A stretch of 64,000 nucleotides of DNA from Corynebacterium sp. 13CS0277 (GCF_002994655.1 NZ_PPDL01000003.1:62001-126000); one strand, 5' to 3'. Counted from the stretch's first letter, positions 1 to 9,460 are shown. Notes: generated from the sequence alone by a model not told the origin. Translations and numbers: made by a program.

Positions 1-577
1 AGACGAGCATCCGGTAGCGGCCGTCGAGCGGCGGCAGCACGCACGGGGAACGCAGCCGCGTGTAGCCGGCAATGTCGTCGAGCACGCTGCCGTGGTGGAC
101 GACGAGCGGGTCGACGGCGGTCGCGTCCTCATCGAGGTGCTCCACCGTGGCCTGCAGGTCCTCGATGGAGGCACGCTGAATGGTGGTGGCGGTGTTGTCC
201 GGCCAGCCAGTCGTGGTGGTGTAGTACAGCCACGCGCCCGCCCCCTTCGGCACGGCGGAGCCGGCCCACACGTTGTCGGTGGTGGCATGCGTCGCCGCGG
301 CCAGCACGTCGGTGCACACGTCCCAGTCGTAGGCGTGGCGGAAGCTGACCTGGTGCGCCCAGCGGGCGGAACGGTCAACGCTGGCGCGGTACTGGTGGAA
401 GATGTGCCAGGTGCCGTGGGCGTAGATCGCGCCGGCGGGCGCGCCGACGATGCCGGCTTCGGCGGTGACGTGCAGCTCCGGGCGGCGGGGCGCGTACACC
501 GGCCGCGCCGACTGTGCGGGCTGGGTGGGGGTGTGCTCCGGGGCGAGGGGGGTGTCGTGTGCGTCGGGGGTGGCCAT
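1..577 (-). CDS. GH32-like beta-fructosidase-family protein (3' part beyond window)
   Basis: The frame opens at ATG 577 and runs off the left edge, giving 192 codons. A block near residues 50-75 (WHIFHQYR then RWAHQVS) resembles the first blade of family 32 glycoside hydrolases, where HLFYQYNP and HWGHAVS are usual. Later RSPCVLPP resembles the conserved RDP/RSP region. Where GH32 enzymes carry the nucleophile motif WMNDPNG, this protein reads IVGAPAGAIY, so the catalytic Asp seems to be Ala; hydrolase activity is therefore doubtful, and a binding or altered role is possible. The gene starts 2 bp after the budA stop and is probably co-transcribed with it. The family call is by motif resemblance only, and the C-terminal half is not visible. 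Confidence 0.6.
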   Translation of the reverse strand, partial: MATPDAHDTPLAPEHTPTQPAQSARPVYAPRRPELHVTAEAGIVGAPAGAIYAHGTWHIFHQYRASVDRSARWAHQVSFRHAYDWDVCTDVLAAATHATTDNVWAGSAVPKGAGAWLYYTTTTGWPDNTATTIQRASIEDLQATVEHLDEDATAVDPLVVHHGSVLDDIAGYTRLRSPCVLPPLDGRYRMLV

Positions 578-579
578 GG

Positions 580-1329
580 CTATTCCTTCACCTCGGTGGT
601 GTGTAGTTGGGCATCCAAGTCCTCGGGCGCGAGATCCGCGTCGAGGAAATCGTTCGTCACCGGCAGCCGCAGTTTCAGGTCGGTGCCGGGGCATAATTCG
701 ATGACGCCCTCGTCGAGCACGAAGTCGAGAATGTGCCCGCCGCGGGTACGGCCGGCATCGATGAAGTGCACGTGGCAGCCCGGCACCGAGATGCCTTTTT
801 CGTAGATGGGGGTGCGGAAGCCCGCCACCACCCCGTCGATGTTGGTGAAGACGTGCTCGGCATCGTCGCCGATGGCGTCCGCCATGGGGCGGTAGGGGCG
901 CTGCTGCTTGGTGACGGTGCGGACCTTGACCATGCTGAACGTGCCCGTGATGCGCAAGGCGTACATGTAGTTCTTCGAGGGCATCATCCCGTCAATGAAC
1001 GCCGAGAGGTCTTTGCGTGCCCAGCCGGGCGGTGCGTCGCGGACGATGCGGGGCACGAAGTTGGTGGCCACCGCGAAAGGACTGCGCTGCTGCAGGTCGG
1101 CGACGCGGGCGGTGCCGTCGCCCCGGAGCTGGTAGCAGGTGCCGTCGATGATGACCATTTCCCCATCGAGGGCGTCGAACGTGCCCAGGCCGAAGTTGCC
1201 GTGCCCAAGCAGCTCACTGACGGTCATCTCGCCGTCGTAAATGCCGTCCAACAGGGCAGTCATTAACGAGTTCTGGAAGATAGTGTGCCGTTCGATCGGC
1301 AACGTGCTGTTAGCGCTCACCTGGCCCAC
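580..1329 (-). CDS. budA: alpha-acetolactate decarboxylase
   Basis: Converts 2-acetolactate to acetoin and CO2 in the cytoplasm, which diverts pyruvate-derived acetolactate from valine synthesis to a neutral overflow product. The 249-residue length fits the family. The Zn-ligand motif is visible near residue 183 as GCHVHFIDAGRTRGGH (HxH then GGH), and the N-terminal QNSLMTALLDGIYDG block is also typical. The GTG at 1329 is used; a second GTG lies three codons in, and no strong Shine-Dalgarno separates them. The next gene on the strand, a GH32-like protein, follows after 2 bp. No acetolactate synthase or butanediol dehydrogenase gene is in the window, so the gene is separated from a classical bud operon. 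Confidence 0.88.
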   Translation of the reverse strand: MGQVSANSTLPIERHTIFQNSLMTALLDGIYDGEMTVSELLGHGNFGLGTFDALDGEMVIIDGTCYQLRGDGTARVADLQQRSPFAVATNFVPRIVRDAPPGWARKDLSAFIDGMMPSKNYMYALRITGTFSMVKVRTVTKQQRPYRPMADAIGDDAEHVFTNIDGVVAGFRTPIYEKGISVPGCHVHFIDAGRTRGGHILDFVLDEGVIELCPGTDLKLRLPVTNDFLDADLAPEDLDAQLHTTEVKE

Positions 1330-1684
1330 CCTAGTGATTTCTCACCCACTGTGCAGCGGGCAACGCCCCACACTCGCACAAGGGGCTGCACATCTGCTGT
1401 GGGGTGCCCTCACCCGTGCGGCGGGGTTGGGGGAGGCGCAGCTGTGGGCAAAGTGCCAGCACCCAGCCATATAAGCACACGTGCATGGGTGTGGGGTGGG
1501 CTCCGCGTGGGGGAAGTCGGGGCCGCCCGGAAACAGACGTGCCCGTGACGCACCACCGCACCCACCCCAGGGCGCACGTGACGACACGTGCACGGTGCCT
1601 GTCCGCCAGCGGTGCGGGCAGTGGGGTGGGTGCGGTGGGATAAGGTGCGCCGCTAGTGTGGCGCGGCGCTGCAGCAGGGAGGTG
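1330..1684. other. Gene-free stretch between glgA and budA
   Basis: 355 bp of GC-rich sequence between two genes on the same (minus) strand. It should hold the glgA terminator and the budA promoter, but I see no hairpin with a T-run and no convincing -10/-35 pair. Confidence 0.4.
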
Positions 1685-2857
1685 CTACAGCAGGGTGCTG
1701 TAGACGTCGAGGGTCTGCTGCGCGATGGCAGCCCAGGAGAAGTCGTCCACGGCGCGGGCGCGGCCCGCCTCGCCGTAGGCGGCCGCCTTCGCCGGGTCGG
1801 TCACGAGGGCGTTGATGGCGTCGGCGATGCCGGCTTCGAATTCCTCCGGCTCGCTCTCGTCGTAGTGCACCAGGGTGCCGGTCGTGCCGTCGACGACGAC
1901 CTCGGGGATGCCGCCAACGTCGGAGGCGACCACGGCGGTGCCGCAGGCCATGGCCTCCAGGTTGACGATGCCGAGCGGCTCGTAGATGGAGGGGCAGGCG
2001 AACACGGTGGCGGCCGAGAGGATTTCCTGAATCTGGTGGCGGGGGCGCATGTCCTGCACCCAGAACACCCCGTCGCGGGCTTCCTGGAGTTCGCCGACGA
2101 GGCCGGTGATTTCCGCCTCGATTTCCGGGGTGTCCGGGGCGCCGGCGCAGAGCACCAGCTGGACCTCCGGGGCGAACTTCTTCGCCGCGCGCACCAGGTG
2201 GGCCACGCCCTTCTGGCGGGTAATACGGCCGACGAAGGCGACGATCGGGCGAGTGGGGTCGACGCCGAGCTCCTCCAGGACGGAGTTCTCCGCGGCGGCG
2301 AAGGTGGGGCGCGGCTGCCACAGCTGGGTGTCAATACCGTTGAGCACGACGTGCACCTTGTCGGCGTCCACCCGCGGGTAGGCCTCGAGGACCGCGCCTT
2401 TCATCTGTGCGGACACGGCGATGACGGCGTCGGCGTACTCGAAGGCGTTGCGCTCCGACCAGCTGGAGACGTCGTAGCCGCCGCCCAGCTGCTCCCGCTT
2501 CCAGGGGCGGTGCGGCTCCAGGGAGTGGGCAGTCACCACGTGGGGGATGCCGTGCAGCAGTCCCGCCAGGTGCCCACCCAGGCCGGTGTACCAGGTGTGG
2601 GAGTGCGCGACCTGCGCGTCGCCCACCCCGTTGGCCATCCGCAGGCCCGTCGACAGGGTCTTCAGGGCGCCGTTGGCGTCCGCCAAGTCCGGGTCGACGC
2701 CGTAGACGTAGACGTCTTTTTCGTCGCGGGGGCCACCCATGCAGTGCACATCCACCTCGGTGAGCTCGCGCATGTGGCGCACGAGTTCGGCGACGTGCAC
2801 TCCGGCGCCGCCGTAAATCTCCGGGGGGTACTCCTTGGTCAACATTGCAACTCGCAT
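1685..2857 (-). CDS. glgA: Actinobacterial glycogen synthase / GT4 glucosyltransferase
   Basis: A GT4-fold glucosyltransferase of 390 residues that uses ADP-glucose (from GlgC) for glycogen synthesis. Actinobacterial members of this subfamily can instead make maltose-1-phosphate (GlgM), so the acceptor is not settled by sequence. The N-terminal KEYPPEIYGGAGVH motif (residues 8-21) binds nucleotide sugar, and the GT4 E-x7-E signature is seen near residues 293-301 (EPLGIVNLE). The gene starts with ATG GCGAGTT-type context at 2857 and is divergent from glgC across about 165 bp, the arrangement I recall for C. glutamicum. The two genes can thus be controlled from one intergenic region. Confidence 0.9.
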   Translation of the reverse strand: MRVAMLTKEYPPEIYGGAGVHVAELVRHMRELTEVDVHCMGGPRDEKDVYVYGVDPDLADANGALKTLSTGLRMANGVGDAQVAHSHTWYTGLGGHLAGLLHGIPHVVTAHSLEPHRPWKREQLGGGYDVSSWSERNAFEYADAVIAVSAQMKGAVLEAYPRVDADKVHVVLNGIDTQLWQPRPTFAAAENSVLEELGVDPTRPIVAFVGRITRQKGVAHLVRAAKKFAPEVQLVLCAGAPDTPEIEAEITGLVGELQEARDGVFWVQDMRPRHQIQEILSAATVFACPSIYEPLGIVNLEAMACGTAVVASDVGGIPEVVVDGTTGTLVHYDESEPEEFEAGIADAINALVTDPAKAAAYGEAGRARAVDDFSWAAIAQQTLDVYSTLL

Positions 2858-3022
2858 GGCTTCTAGCGTAAGCGTGGCCCGCGCTGAGTGCTAATGCACA
2901 GCGGATATATCGCTATGAACAAAATCACAAAACGCCGTGGGCTGTGGCGTAGCTACTGTTTGGGGCTGCAGGGTGGCTGGGCCGCAGGCGAATTCGCGGA
3001 AACGTTACTAGCGTTGGAAGAC
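2858..3022. promoter_or_regulatory. Divergent glgA-glgC control region
   Basis: This 165-bp region must contain the promoters of both glycogen genes. It holds the only AT-rich patch nearby, including a near-palindrome at 2900-2914 (AGCG-G-ATATAT-CGCT) that could be an operator. No single -10/-35 pair is certain on either strand. Confidence 0.4.
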
Positions 3023-4240
3023 GTGAGAAGCCAACCGCACGTCCTAGCTATCGTCCTCGCCGGCGGTGAGGGGAAGCGCCTTTTCCCCCTGACTGCCGAC
3101 CGGGCAAAACCCGCCGTCCCCTTCGGCGGCACCTACCGACTCATCGACTTTGTGCTGTCGAACCTCGTCAACGCAGGCTACATGCAGATCTGCGTGCTGA
3201 CGCAGTACAAGTCCCACTCGCTTGACCGCCACATTTCCTCCTCGTGGCAGCTGTCGGGCCTGGCGGGGCAGTACATCACCCCGGTGCCCGCCCAGCAGCG
3301 CCTGGGTAAGCGCTGGTTTACCGGTTCCGCAGACGCCATCCTGCAGTCCATGAACCTCATTGAGGATGAGGACCCGGATTACGTCATCGTCTTCGGTGCC
3401 GACCACGTCTACCGCATGGATCCGAAGCAGATGGTCGACGAGCACATCGCCTCCGGCGCATCGGTGTCCGTCGCCGGTATTCGTATCCCGCGCTCGGAGG
3501 CCTCCGCCTTCGGCTGCATCCAGTCCGATGAGGACGGCACCATCACCGAGTTCGTGGAGAAGCCGGCCGACCCGCCGGCCACGCCTGACGATCCCGACAT
3601 GACGTACGCCTCCATGGGTAACTACGTCTTCACCACGAGCGCGCTCATCGAGGCGCTCAAGGCGGACGCGGAGAACGAGGACTCGGAGCACGACATGGGC
3701 GGGGACATCATCCCGTACTTCGCCCGCAAGGGTGAGGCCCACGTCTACGACTTCATGTCCAACCACGTGCCCGGCGCCACGGAGCGCGATAAGGGCTACT
3801 GGCGTGACGTCGGTACCATCGACGCCTTCTACGAGGCCCACATGGACCTCATCAGCGTCCACCCGGTGTTCAACCTGTACAACCGCTCGTGGCCGATCCA
3901 CAACACCGACGACGGCAACCTGCCCCCGGCGAAGTTCGTTGCCGGCGGTATCGCCCAGTCCTCGATGGTGGCCTCCGGGTCGATTATCTCCGCGTCGACG
4001 GTGCGCAACTCCGTGGTGAGCTCCAACGTCATCGTGGAGGAAGGTGCCACGGTCGAAGGCTCCGTGCTCATGCCGGGCGTGCGCATCGGTAAGGGTGCCG
4101 TGGTCCGCCACGCCATCCTCGACAAGAACGTCCGCGTCTCCGACGGCGAGTTCATCGGCGTCGACCACGAGCGCGATGCCACCCGCTTCCAGATCAGCCC
4201 CGGCGGCGTGGTCTGCGTCGGCAAGAACCAGACGGTCTAA
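3023..4240 (+). CDS. glgC: Glucose-1-phosphate adenylyltransferase
   Basis: Makes ADP-glucose from ATP and glucose-1-phosphate, the committed step of glycogen synthesis. The nucleotidyltransferase motif [12 protein letters not shown] is at residues 13-24, followed by [10 protein letters not shown] near 124 and EFVEKP near 176. The C-terminal third has the hexapeptide left-handed beta-helix pattern. I chose GTG 3023 (405 residues) because homology begins at [11 protein letters not shown], six residues in. TTG 3014 is an alternative that adds three residues. The frame is open upstream to 2888, but that stretch is promoter-like and shows no family similarity. Divergent from glgA. Confidence 0.93.
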   Translation: MRSQPHVLAIVLAGGEGKRLFPLTADRAKPAVPFGGTYRLIDFVLSNLVNAGYMQICVLTQYKSHSLDRHISSSWQLSGLAGQYITPVPAQQRLGKRWFTGSADAILQSMNLIEDEDPDYVIVFGADHVYRMDPKQMVDEHIASGASVSVAGIRIPRSEASAFGCIQSDEDGTITEFVEKPADPPATPDDPDMTYASMGNYVFTTSALIEALKADAENEDSEHDMGGDIIPYFARKGEAHVYDFMSNHVPGATERDKGYWRDVGTIDAFYEAHMDLISVHPVFNLYNRSWPIHNTDDGNLPPAKFVAGGIAQSSMVASGSIISASTVRNSVVSSNVIVEEGATVEGSVLMPGVRIGKGAVVRHAILDKNVRVSDGEFIGVDHERDATRFQISPGGVVCVGKNQTV

Positions 4241-4923
4241 CCCTTGTCGGCAGGGGGACACCATGCCCCCTGCCCGCCCCGTGGCCGGAGGCAACCCCGG
4301 GCCACGATTTTCCACCCATCCACCGCGCATCCCCGCACCCCGCGCAGGGGCCACGCTCCCGAGATCACCATCCCGGGCGTGTCGGACACCCACCGCGAAA
4401 AAATTCCGGGCGGCTGCCACATGAGAAGGCGCTGGCAGCCCCACCCGGAAGCGGGAATGCCCCGAGACTTCATTTCCCTTTCGAACAACTTCCGCGCCCC
4501 GCGCGCAGTGCACGCCATTGACACCCCCGCCGCAGGCTTTTTCGCCGTGAGGCGGACTCACATGGCGTGCTTCTCTGTCACGCCCCGTACCCCCACCCCG
4601 GACACCTGAGTGGAGGCGCCGTGGTCGGCGTGCCTGCTGGCGCTGAGTGCAGCGATATGCCACGTGCAGGGGCCTGTGTGTTGTTCGGGGGCCACAGCCG
4701 TGCATGCGCTCATCCCAAGGTTGGCGGGATGGGCGCATGCGCTTGCCTGGGGCAGGTGACCAACAGTCACCCGGCCCGTCCATCACGCGGCCACTGGCCC
4801 TGCGGACTGGCCCCACGGCCTCGTCCTGAGGACTGGCCCTGCGAAGGCAGCGAATGGGGGAGTAGTCGCCCGTGGGCGGGGCGGCCCTGGTCGTGCATGC
4901 CGGCAGCGACGGGCGCACAACGA
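4241..4923. other. Gene-free stretch after glgC
   Basis: About 680 bp between convergent genes. Short open frames exist on both strands but have no family motif and no ribosome binding site. Nothing else recognised before the hairpin at 4924. Confidence 0.4.
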
Positions 4924-4960
4924 CACACGCCGCTACCTCTGGGTGAGATAGCGGCGTGTG
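4924..4960 (-). terminator. Hairpin terminator of the O-methyltransferase gene
   Basis: A perfect 12-bp stem (4924-4935 with 4949-4960) plus three more pairs after one mismatch and a 5-nt loop. It lies 75 bp past the methyltransferase stop. No T-run follows, which is common for actinobacterial terminators. Confidence 0.65.
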
Positions 4961-5034
4961 GTGCTTGTGCGCGCGATGCCTGACGCGTGATGCCCGCCCG
5001 CGATGCCTGTGCGCGGGGCGGGTGTGAGTAGCGG

Positions 5035-5679
5035 CTAGCGCTTGGTGATGCAGGTCAGGCCCGCGCCCAGTGGCAGGCGCATGACAATCGCGCCCTCCAG
5101 GTCGGCGAGCGCCTGATCGGCCTCGCGGGCGGCGACGGTGTCGCGATCGGAGCGGGACTCGTCGCCGACGAGCCCGTCCAGCAGGCTGTCGGCCAGCACC
5201 AGCACGCCACCGTCTGCGAGCAGCGGCCACGCGGCCTGCGTCATGGCGGCCAGGTCGGTGGCGCGCACATCCGCGTAGATGAGGTGGTAGGAGCCCTTCG
5301 CCAAGCGCCCCATGACCTCCAGGGGACGGGAGGGGAGGAAGCGCAGCGTGGAGGCCGGGTAGCCGGCCGCCGACAGGGCCTCGCGGGCGTGGCGCTGGTG
5401 CTCCGATTCGGGGTCGATGGCAGTCAGCTGGCTCCCCGGGGCCACTCCGGCCAGCAGATGCAGGCCGACGACCGCCGCCGCCGGGGTGACGGCCACGAGG
5501 GAGGCTTTCTCGCCACCTGCGGCGAGCGCCGCCAGGGTCGTCAGCAGGGACGCGGTCGCCGTATCGGGCACGGCGATGCCGAACTCCTCGGCAGTGTCCA
5601 CGGCGTCCACCAGTGCGGCGTCCGCGCTGGCGGTGGAGTTGATGTATCGCTGCAGGGCATCGAAAGCGGAAGTAGTCAC
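5035..5679 (-). CDS. Class I SAM-dependent O-methyltransferase family protein
   Basis: A 214-residue protein of the COG4122-type O-methyltransferase family; substrate unknown. The SAM-binding region is around residues 70-100, with a glycine-poor VVGLHLLAG strand-helix followed by an acidic AIDPESEH segment. IYADVR lies at about 140, and the C terminus GAGLTCITKR is typical of the family, where it ends in a beta-strand. The start is GTG 5679, where homology begins (TTSAFDALQRYI). It is divergent from sigE, as in other corynebacteria, which suggests a shared control region but not a shared function. Confidence 0.75.
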   Translation of the reverse strand: MTTSAFDALQRYINSTASADAALVDAVDTAEEFGIAVPDTATASLLTTLAALAAGGEKASLVAVTPAAAVVGLHLLAGVAPGSQLTAIDPESEHQRHAREALSAAGYPASTLRFLPSRPLEVMGRLAKGSYHLIYADVRATDLAAMTQAAWPLLADGGVLVLADSLLDGLVGDESRSDRDTVAAREADQALADLEGAIVMRLPLGAGLTCITKR

Positions 5680-5987
5680 GCGGCCATCATAGGGGCAGCG
5701 TGCACTGGTGTTCACTGCAGGCACGCGGGCCAGGTGCAACATGAAACGCGTGTGGTCTGTTGTGAATGCTGTGGTGAGTGGGGGTGGCGGTGACGCCCCG
5801 CCTCGGTGCGCTGCGGCGAGGGCCCGGTTCTGGGGGTGCCTGTGGGGGATGGTGAGTGGGCCCGGTGTTGTGGCTGCGGGGGTGGGGTGGGGGTGCTTCC
5901 AGGCATTCACGGGCACATGTCACAGGGTTTTGCCAGTAATCGCGGAACTAGGTCTCAGGTATTTCCCCGGGGTACACTAACTCCACG
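5680..5987. promoter_or_regulatory. Divergent region between methyltransferase and sigE
   Basis: 308 bp. On the plus strand TACACT at 5973-5978 is a good -10 element that ends 9 nt before ATG 5988. GGAAC at 5944 resembles an ECF -35, but no matching -10 sits at the right distance, so autoregulation by SigE cannot be claimed. Confidence 0.4.
5973..5978 (+). promoter_or_regulatory. -10 element of sigE
   Basis: TACACT ending 9 nt before ATG 5988, as in the SNF2 helicase gene. A nearly leaderless message, or a start at ATG 6003, is implied. Confidence 0.5.
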
Positions 5988-6626
5988 ATGGACAATCCCC
6001 GCATGAGTGTGAACCGCACCCCGCAGACTGACGCCCACGAGAGCGAGAAGCTCACGGGCACGGCCGCTTTTGACGCCGGTGTCGCCGGCATGCCGAGCTG
6101 GGCGGAACTCGTCGAAGAGCACGCGGATAGCGTCTACCGCCTCGCGTACCGGCTCTCCGGCAACCAGCAGGACGCGGAGGACCTCACGCAGGAAACCTTC
6201 ATGCGGGTGTTCCGCAGCCTGAAGAACTACCAGCCCGGCACCTTCGAGGGGTGGCTGCACCGCATCACCACCAACTTGTTCCTCGACATGGTGCGCCACC
6301 GGGCGAAGATCCGGATGGAAGCCCTCCCGGAGGACTACGACCGGGTGCCCGGTAATGACCTCACCCCCGAGCAGGCCTACACGGTGGCGAACCTGGACCC
6401 GGTGTTGCAGAAGGCGCTGGATGACCTGGCCCCCGACTTCCGGGTCGCGGTCGTGCTCTGTGACGTCATGGGCATGAGCTACGACGAAATCGCCGATACT
6501 CTCGGCGTAAAGCTCGGGACCGTGCGCTCCCGGATTCACCGCGGGCGTAGCCACCTGCGCGCCTCCCTGGAGGCCGCCGCAGAGACCAACGCCTCTGCCG
6601 GGGAACTCATCCCCGCCCGCAGTTAA
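5988..6626 (+). CDS. sigE: ECF RNA polymerase sigma factor SigE
   Basis: A 212-residue extracytoplasmic-function sigma factor that directs RNA polymerase to envelope-stress promoters. Region 2 is at about residues 40-105, with [20 protein letters not shown] carrying the usual DAEDLxQExF core. Region 4 is at about 145-195 and includes [20 protein letters not shown], the helix-turn-helix. ATG 5988 is used; ATG 6003 is also possible, since the -10 lies so close to 5988 that the mRNA may have almost no leader. The downstream ZAS protein is its likely antagonist, and tatB follows, the order conserved in corynebacteria and mycobacteria. Confidence 0.93.
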   Translation: MDNPRMSVNRTPQTDAHESEKLTGTAAFDAGVAGMPSWAELVEEHADSVYRLAYRLSGNQQDAEDLTQETFMRVFRSLKNYQPGTFEGWLHRITTNLFLDMVRHRAKIRMEALPEDYDRVPGNDLTPEQAYTVANLDPVLQKALDDLAPDFRVAVVLCDVMGMSYDEIADTLGVKLGTVRSRIHRGRSHLRASLEAAAETNASAGELIPARS

Positions 6627-6896
6627 ACACCTGCCAGCCCGCACACGTTGCTGCGGGGCGCGGAGAATTTTTTCTCCCGCACACCCCACAAGCGCGTGCG
6701 GCGGGAGTACCCTGGGCCACAGAAACAGCAGTGCCCCGCCGCGCTGTTCCGCACGGCGCCGGCCTTCAGGTCTTTTCCGGTGTGTTTCTTCTTGTGTCTT
6801 CACAGGCCTCTCGGCGTACTTGCGCTCAAGAGACCGTGAAGACGCCCAGTGCTCAGTGTTTGTCCTCGTGACCGTCGTAGGGAGGTTGTCGCGCGC
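6627..6896. other. sigE to anti-sigma spacer with small hairpin
   Basis: A 270-bp gap inside what is usually a unit. A small palindrome at 6662-6677 (GGAGAA, TTTT loop, TTCTCC) could partly terminate the sigE message. The gap is long enough to hold a separate promoter for the anti-sigma gene, but I cannot point to one. Confidence 0.4.
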
Positions 6897-7331
6897 ATGA
6901 ATCTCGAATATCGCCCGAACATCCCGCCGCGCCTGCAGTCCGCCACGCGGGTCAAGCGCTTTGCCTCCGTCGAGCACCTCTCCACCGAGGCGGTCGCCGC
7001 CTTCGTCGACGGGGAGCTCACCCCTGGGGCCACCCACCGGGCGAAAGTCCATCTCGTGCACTGTGCCGAATGCCGCGGCGATGTGGCCGCACAGCGCCGC
7101 GCGGCGGCCGCACTGCGGCAGGCCCACGAAGACGACGAGGCGATCTGTGCGCCCCGCTCCCTGGTGGCGCGGTTGACGAATATTGCCGAGGATCCCGCGG
7201 AACTCGCGCCGTCCACGCGGCGCAGTGATCCGCCGACCGGGCCAGCGGTGGCCAGTGCGGTGAGCATGGCGGGCGTTGCTAAGATTTTGGCTGTAGTGCG
7301 CCGCACTCGCCGCGCCACCCGCCGGTTCTAA
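6897..7331 (+). CDS. cseE: Zinc-binding anti-sigma factor of SigE (CseE/RseA type)
   Basis: A 144-residue ZAS-domain protein expected to bind SigE and hold it inactive until envelope stress. The zinc motif H-x3-C-x2-C is at His52, Cys56 and Cys59. LSTEAVAAFVDGEL before it is the usual helix that contacts region 2 of the sigma factor. No transmembrane segment is seen, so it is a soluble anti-sigma, like mycobacterial RseA. ATG 6897 follows GGGAGG at 6880-6885. The C terminus is very arginine-rich (RRTRRATRRF). Confidence 0.85.
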   Translation: MNLEYRPNIPPRLQSATRVKRFASVEHLSTEAVAAFVDGELTPGATHRAKVHLVHCAECRGDVAAQRRAAAALRQAHEDDEAICAPRSLVARLTNIAEDPAELAPSTRRSDPPTGPAVASAVSMAGVAKILAVVRRTRRATRRF

Positions 7332-7441
7332 GGGCGCGCCGCGCCCGCGGGCTTCGGCGCACAGGCGGTGGCCAGTATCAGCACCCCATGGTGGCTTAGC
7401 CGGCCCTGTGGCGGCAGTTCAAGGAAAGGCGTGAGGCTTGC

Positions 7442-8020
7442 GTGTTTAGCAATGTGGGCTGGTTTGAGATTGCGGTGGTGTTCATCGCCGGCCTCATCAT
7501 CATCGGCCCGGAGCGCCTCCCCCGCGTCATCGAAGATGCCCGCGCCGCCATCTACGCGGCCCGGAAGGCGATCGACAACGCGAAGAAAGAACTCGCCGGC
7601 GAACTCGGGCCCGAGTTCGACACCATCACCGAACCACTGAAAGATTTGCAGCGTCTGCGGGGCATGACCCCGCGGGCGATGGTGACCCGCACCCTGTTGG
7701 ACGGGGATGACACCTTCCTCGACGCCTTCGATCCGAAGAAGATCATGGCGGAGGGCACCGCCGGTGCCGCGCAGCGGCAGCGCAACTATGCGGGCGACAC
7801 CCCCGAGACCCACCGGGTGGCCCGACCGGATAGCCGCCCCGGGATCACCACTGGGGGCGCCGCAGAGACCGCGAGGGGCGACGTCACGCCGCCCGAGCCG
7901 GTGTTGCCGCGCGCACCCCAGGCTGAGCAGCCTGCACCCCCTGCAGCCCCACAGGCGCCGGCCCCTCAGACTCCTGGGCCACAGCCGACGCAGCCCAGCG
8001 CGTGGGATGACGTCATCTAA
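7442..8020 (+). CDS. tatB: Sec-independent protein translocase subunit TatB
   Basis: Part of the twin-arginine translocase that exports folded proteins; TatB works with TatC in signal recognition. The single N-terminal membrane helix is at residues 7-22, followed by the conserved GPERLP hinge (about 22-27) and an amphipathic helix of about 40 residues. The C-terminal half (from about 125) is Pro/Ala/Gln-rich and probably disordered, longer than in E. coli. Start GTG 7442 is preceded by AAGGAAAGG at 7421. tatA and tatC are not in the window. Confidence 0.9.
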   Translation: MFSNVGWFEIAVVFIAGLIIIGPERLPRVIEDARAAIYAARKAIDNAKKELAGELGPEFDTITEPLKDLQRLRGMTPRAMVTRTLLDGDDTFLDAFDPKKIMAEGTAGAAQRQRNYAGDTPETHRVARPDSRPGITTGGAAETARGDVTPPEPVLPRAPQAEQPAPPAAPQAPAPQTPGPQPTQPSAWDDVI

Positions 8021-8061
8021 GTTCGCCGCGCCGGCAAGGGGCATGCGCGCCGCGCACAGAC

Positions 8062-8117
8062 ACGAGCACCGTCCACCTCCCCACATGAGTTGTGTGGGGC
8101 GTGTGAACGGTGCTCGT
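8062..8117. terminator. Bidirectional terminator between tatB and mrp
   Basis: Nested inverted repeats: an 11-bp outer stem (8062-8072 with 8107-8117) and an inner CCCCACA/TGTGGGG stem (8079-8085 with 8093-8099). It sits between convergent stops and can serve both strands. Confidence 0.75.
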
Positions 8118-8139
8118 ATCGTGTGTGGGGCCGAGGCGC

Positions 8140-9267
8140 TTAGCGCTTCGGGTTGAGGCCCAAGGACACACCCGCGAGGGAATCCTGGCGGCGGGCCAGC
8201 GTGTCAGCAATCGCCCCAAACGCCGCCCCCGCCGGGGAGCTCGGATCAGAAATCGCGATCGGGGTGCCGTCATCCCCGCCGAGACGCACCTTCGGGTCCA
8301 GGGGGATGCTGCCCAGAAGCTTCACCGGGGTGCCGGTGATGACGCTCAAGCGGTCGGCGACGATCTGGCCGCCGCCGGAACCGAAGACTTCCATTGTGGT
8401 GCCGTCGGGCAGCACCATGGCCGCCATGTTTTCAATGACGCCGGCAATTTTCTGGCGGGTTTGCTGCGTGATCGAACCCGCACGCTCCGCGACCTCGGCG
8501 GCGGCAGCCTGCGGGGTGGTGACGATGAGGAGCTCCGCCTGGGGCAGCAGCTGCGCGACAGAGATCGCGATATCGCCGGTGCCGGGCGGCAGGTCCAGCA
8601 GCAGCACGTCGAGGTCGCCCCAGAACACGTCGGTGAGGAACTGGGAGATCGCCCGGTGCAGCATCGGCCCGCGCCACACCACCGGGGCGTTACCTTCGGT
8701 GAAGTGCGCGATCGAGATCATCTTCACCCCGTGGGCCTGCGGGGGCATGATCATGTCGTCGACCGGGGTGGGGCGGTCATCGCTGCCCAGCATGTGGGGC
8801 ACGGAGTGGCCGTAGATATCAGCGTCGACGATGCCGACGGACAGGCCGCGGGCCGCCAGCGCGGCCGCCAGGTTCACGGTCACGCTCGACTTGCCGACAC
8901 CCCCCTTGCCGGAGGCGACCGCGTAGACGCGGGTGCGGCTCGTGGGGTCGTTGAAGGGGTTGGGCAGCTCGTCCGCATCGCCCCGCAGGCCCTGCCGGAG
9001 GCGGCGACGCTGCTCGTCGGTCATGACCCCGGTGGTGACCTCCACGGAGTTGACCCCCTCGACCGCGCCGACGGCTTTTTCCACACCGTCGACGAGGGTG
9101 CTGCGCATCGGGCAGCCCGCGATTGTCAGCAGTAGGTGCACGCGCACCGTCGCGCCGTCGATGTCGACCGAGTCGATCATGCCCAGTTCGGTGACGGGGC
9201 GGCCGATTTCCGGGTCGATGACAGTAGCGAGGGCGGCTTGCACCGCGTCTTGTTGCACTTCACTCAT
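8140..9267 (-). CDS. mrp: Mrp/NBP35-type iron-sulfur carrier P-loop ATPase
   Basis: A 375-residue protein likely to help load Fe-S clusters onto apoproteins. An N-terminal MIP18/DUF59 domain (about 1-85) is followed by a deviant Walker A SGKGGVGKSSV near residue 119 and DLPPGTGD near 222. The Cys-x-x-Cys pair that binds the cluster in ApbC is absent: the segment after GVIENM reads LPDGTTMEVFG. I believe this is usual for actinobacterial Mrp, so cluster transfer must use other ligands or the role differs. Start ATG 9267; a GTG sits directly before it. Convergent with tatB. Confidence 0.88.
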   Translation of the reverse strand: MSEVQQDAVQAALATVIDPEIGRPVTELGMIDSVDIDGATVRVHLLLTIAGCPMRSTLVDGVEKAVGAVEGVNSVEVTTGVMTDEQRRRLRQGLRGDADELPNPFNDPTSRTRVYAVASGKGGVGKSSVTVNLAAALAARGLSVGIVDADIYGHSVPHMLGSDDRPTPVDDMIMPPQAHGVKMISIAHFTEGNAPVVWRGPMLHRAISQFLTDVFWGDLDVLLLDLPPGTGDIAISVAQLLPQAELLIVTTPQAAAAEVAERAGSITQQTRQKIAGVIENMAAMVLPDGTTMEVFGSGGGQIVADRLSVITGTPVKLLGSIPLDPKVRLGGDDGTPIAISDPSSPAGAAFGAIADTLARRQDSLAGVSLGLNPKR

Positions 9268-9419
9268 CACGGGACACCAGCCTAGTCCACTCCCGCCCCC
9301 GGGGCCTTGGGGGAGTGAATGCGCCTGGCAGCCGGGCCCGTGGCCCCGTCTGATACAGCGCAGCGGCCCCTGCACGGCCTGCACGGCCCTGAACGGCCCC
9401 GCACGGCTACTGCACGACG

Positions 9420-9460
9420 TGCGCCCGACCACCGACACAAAGGCGGGTGGATCGGGCGCA
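9420..9460 (-). terminator. Hairpin after the DUF1003 gene
   Basis: A 9-bp stem (9420-9428 with 9452-9460) extended by CCACC/GGTGG, 49 bp past the DUF1003 stop. No T-run follows. Short direct repeats of GCACGGCC lie next to it (about 9371-9415). Confidence 0.6.

Noticed and set aside
3044..5230. Long minus-strand open frame opposite glgC and the spacer
   Set aside because: No family motif, composition of a shadow frame, and it would overlap glgC fully.
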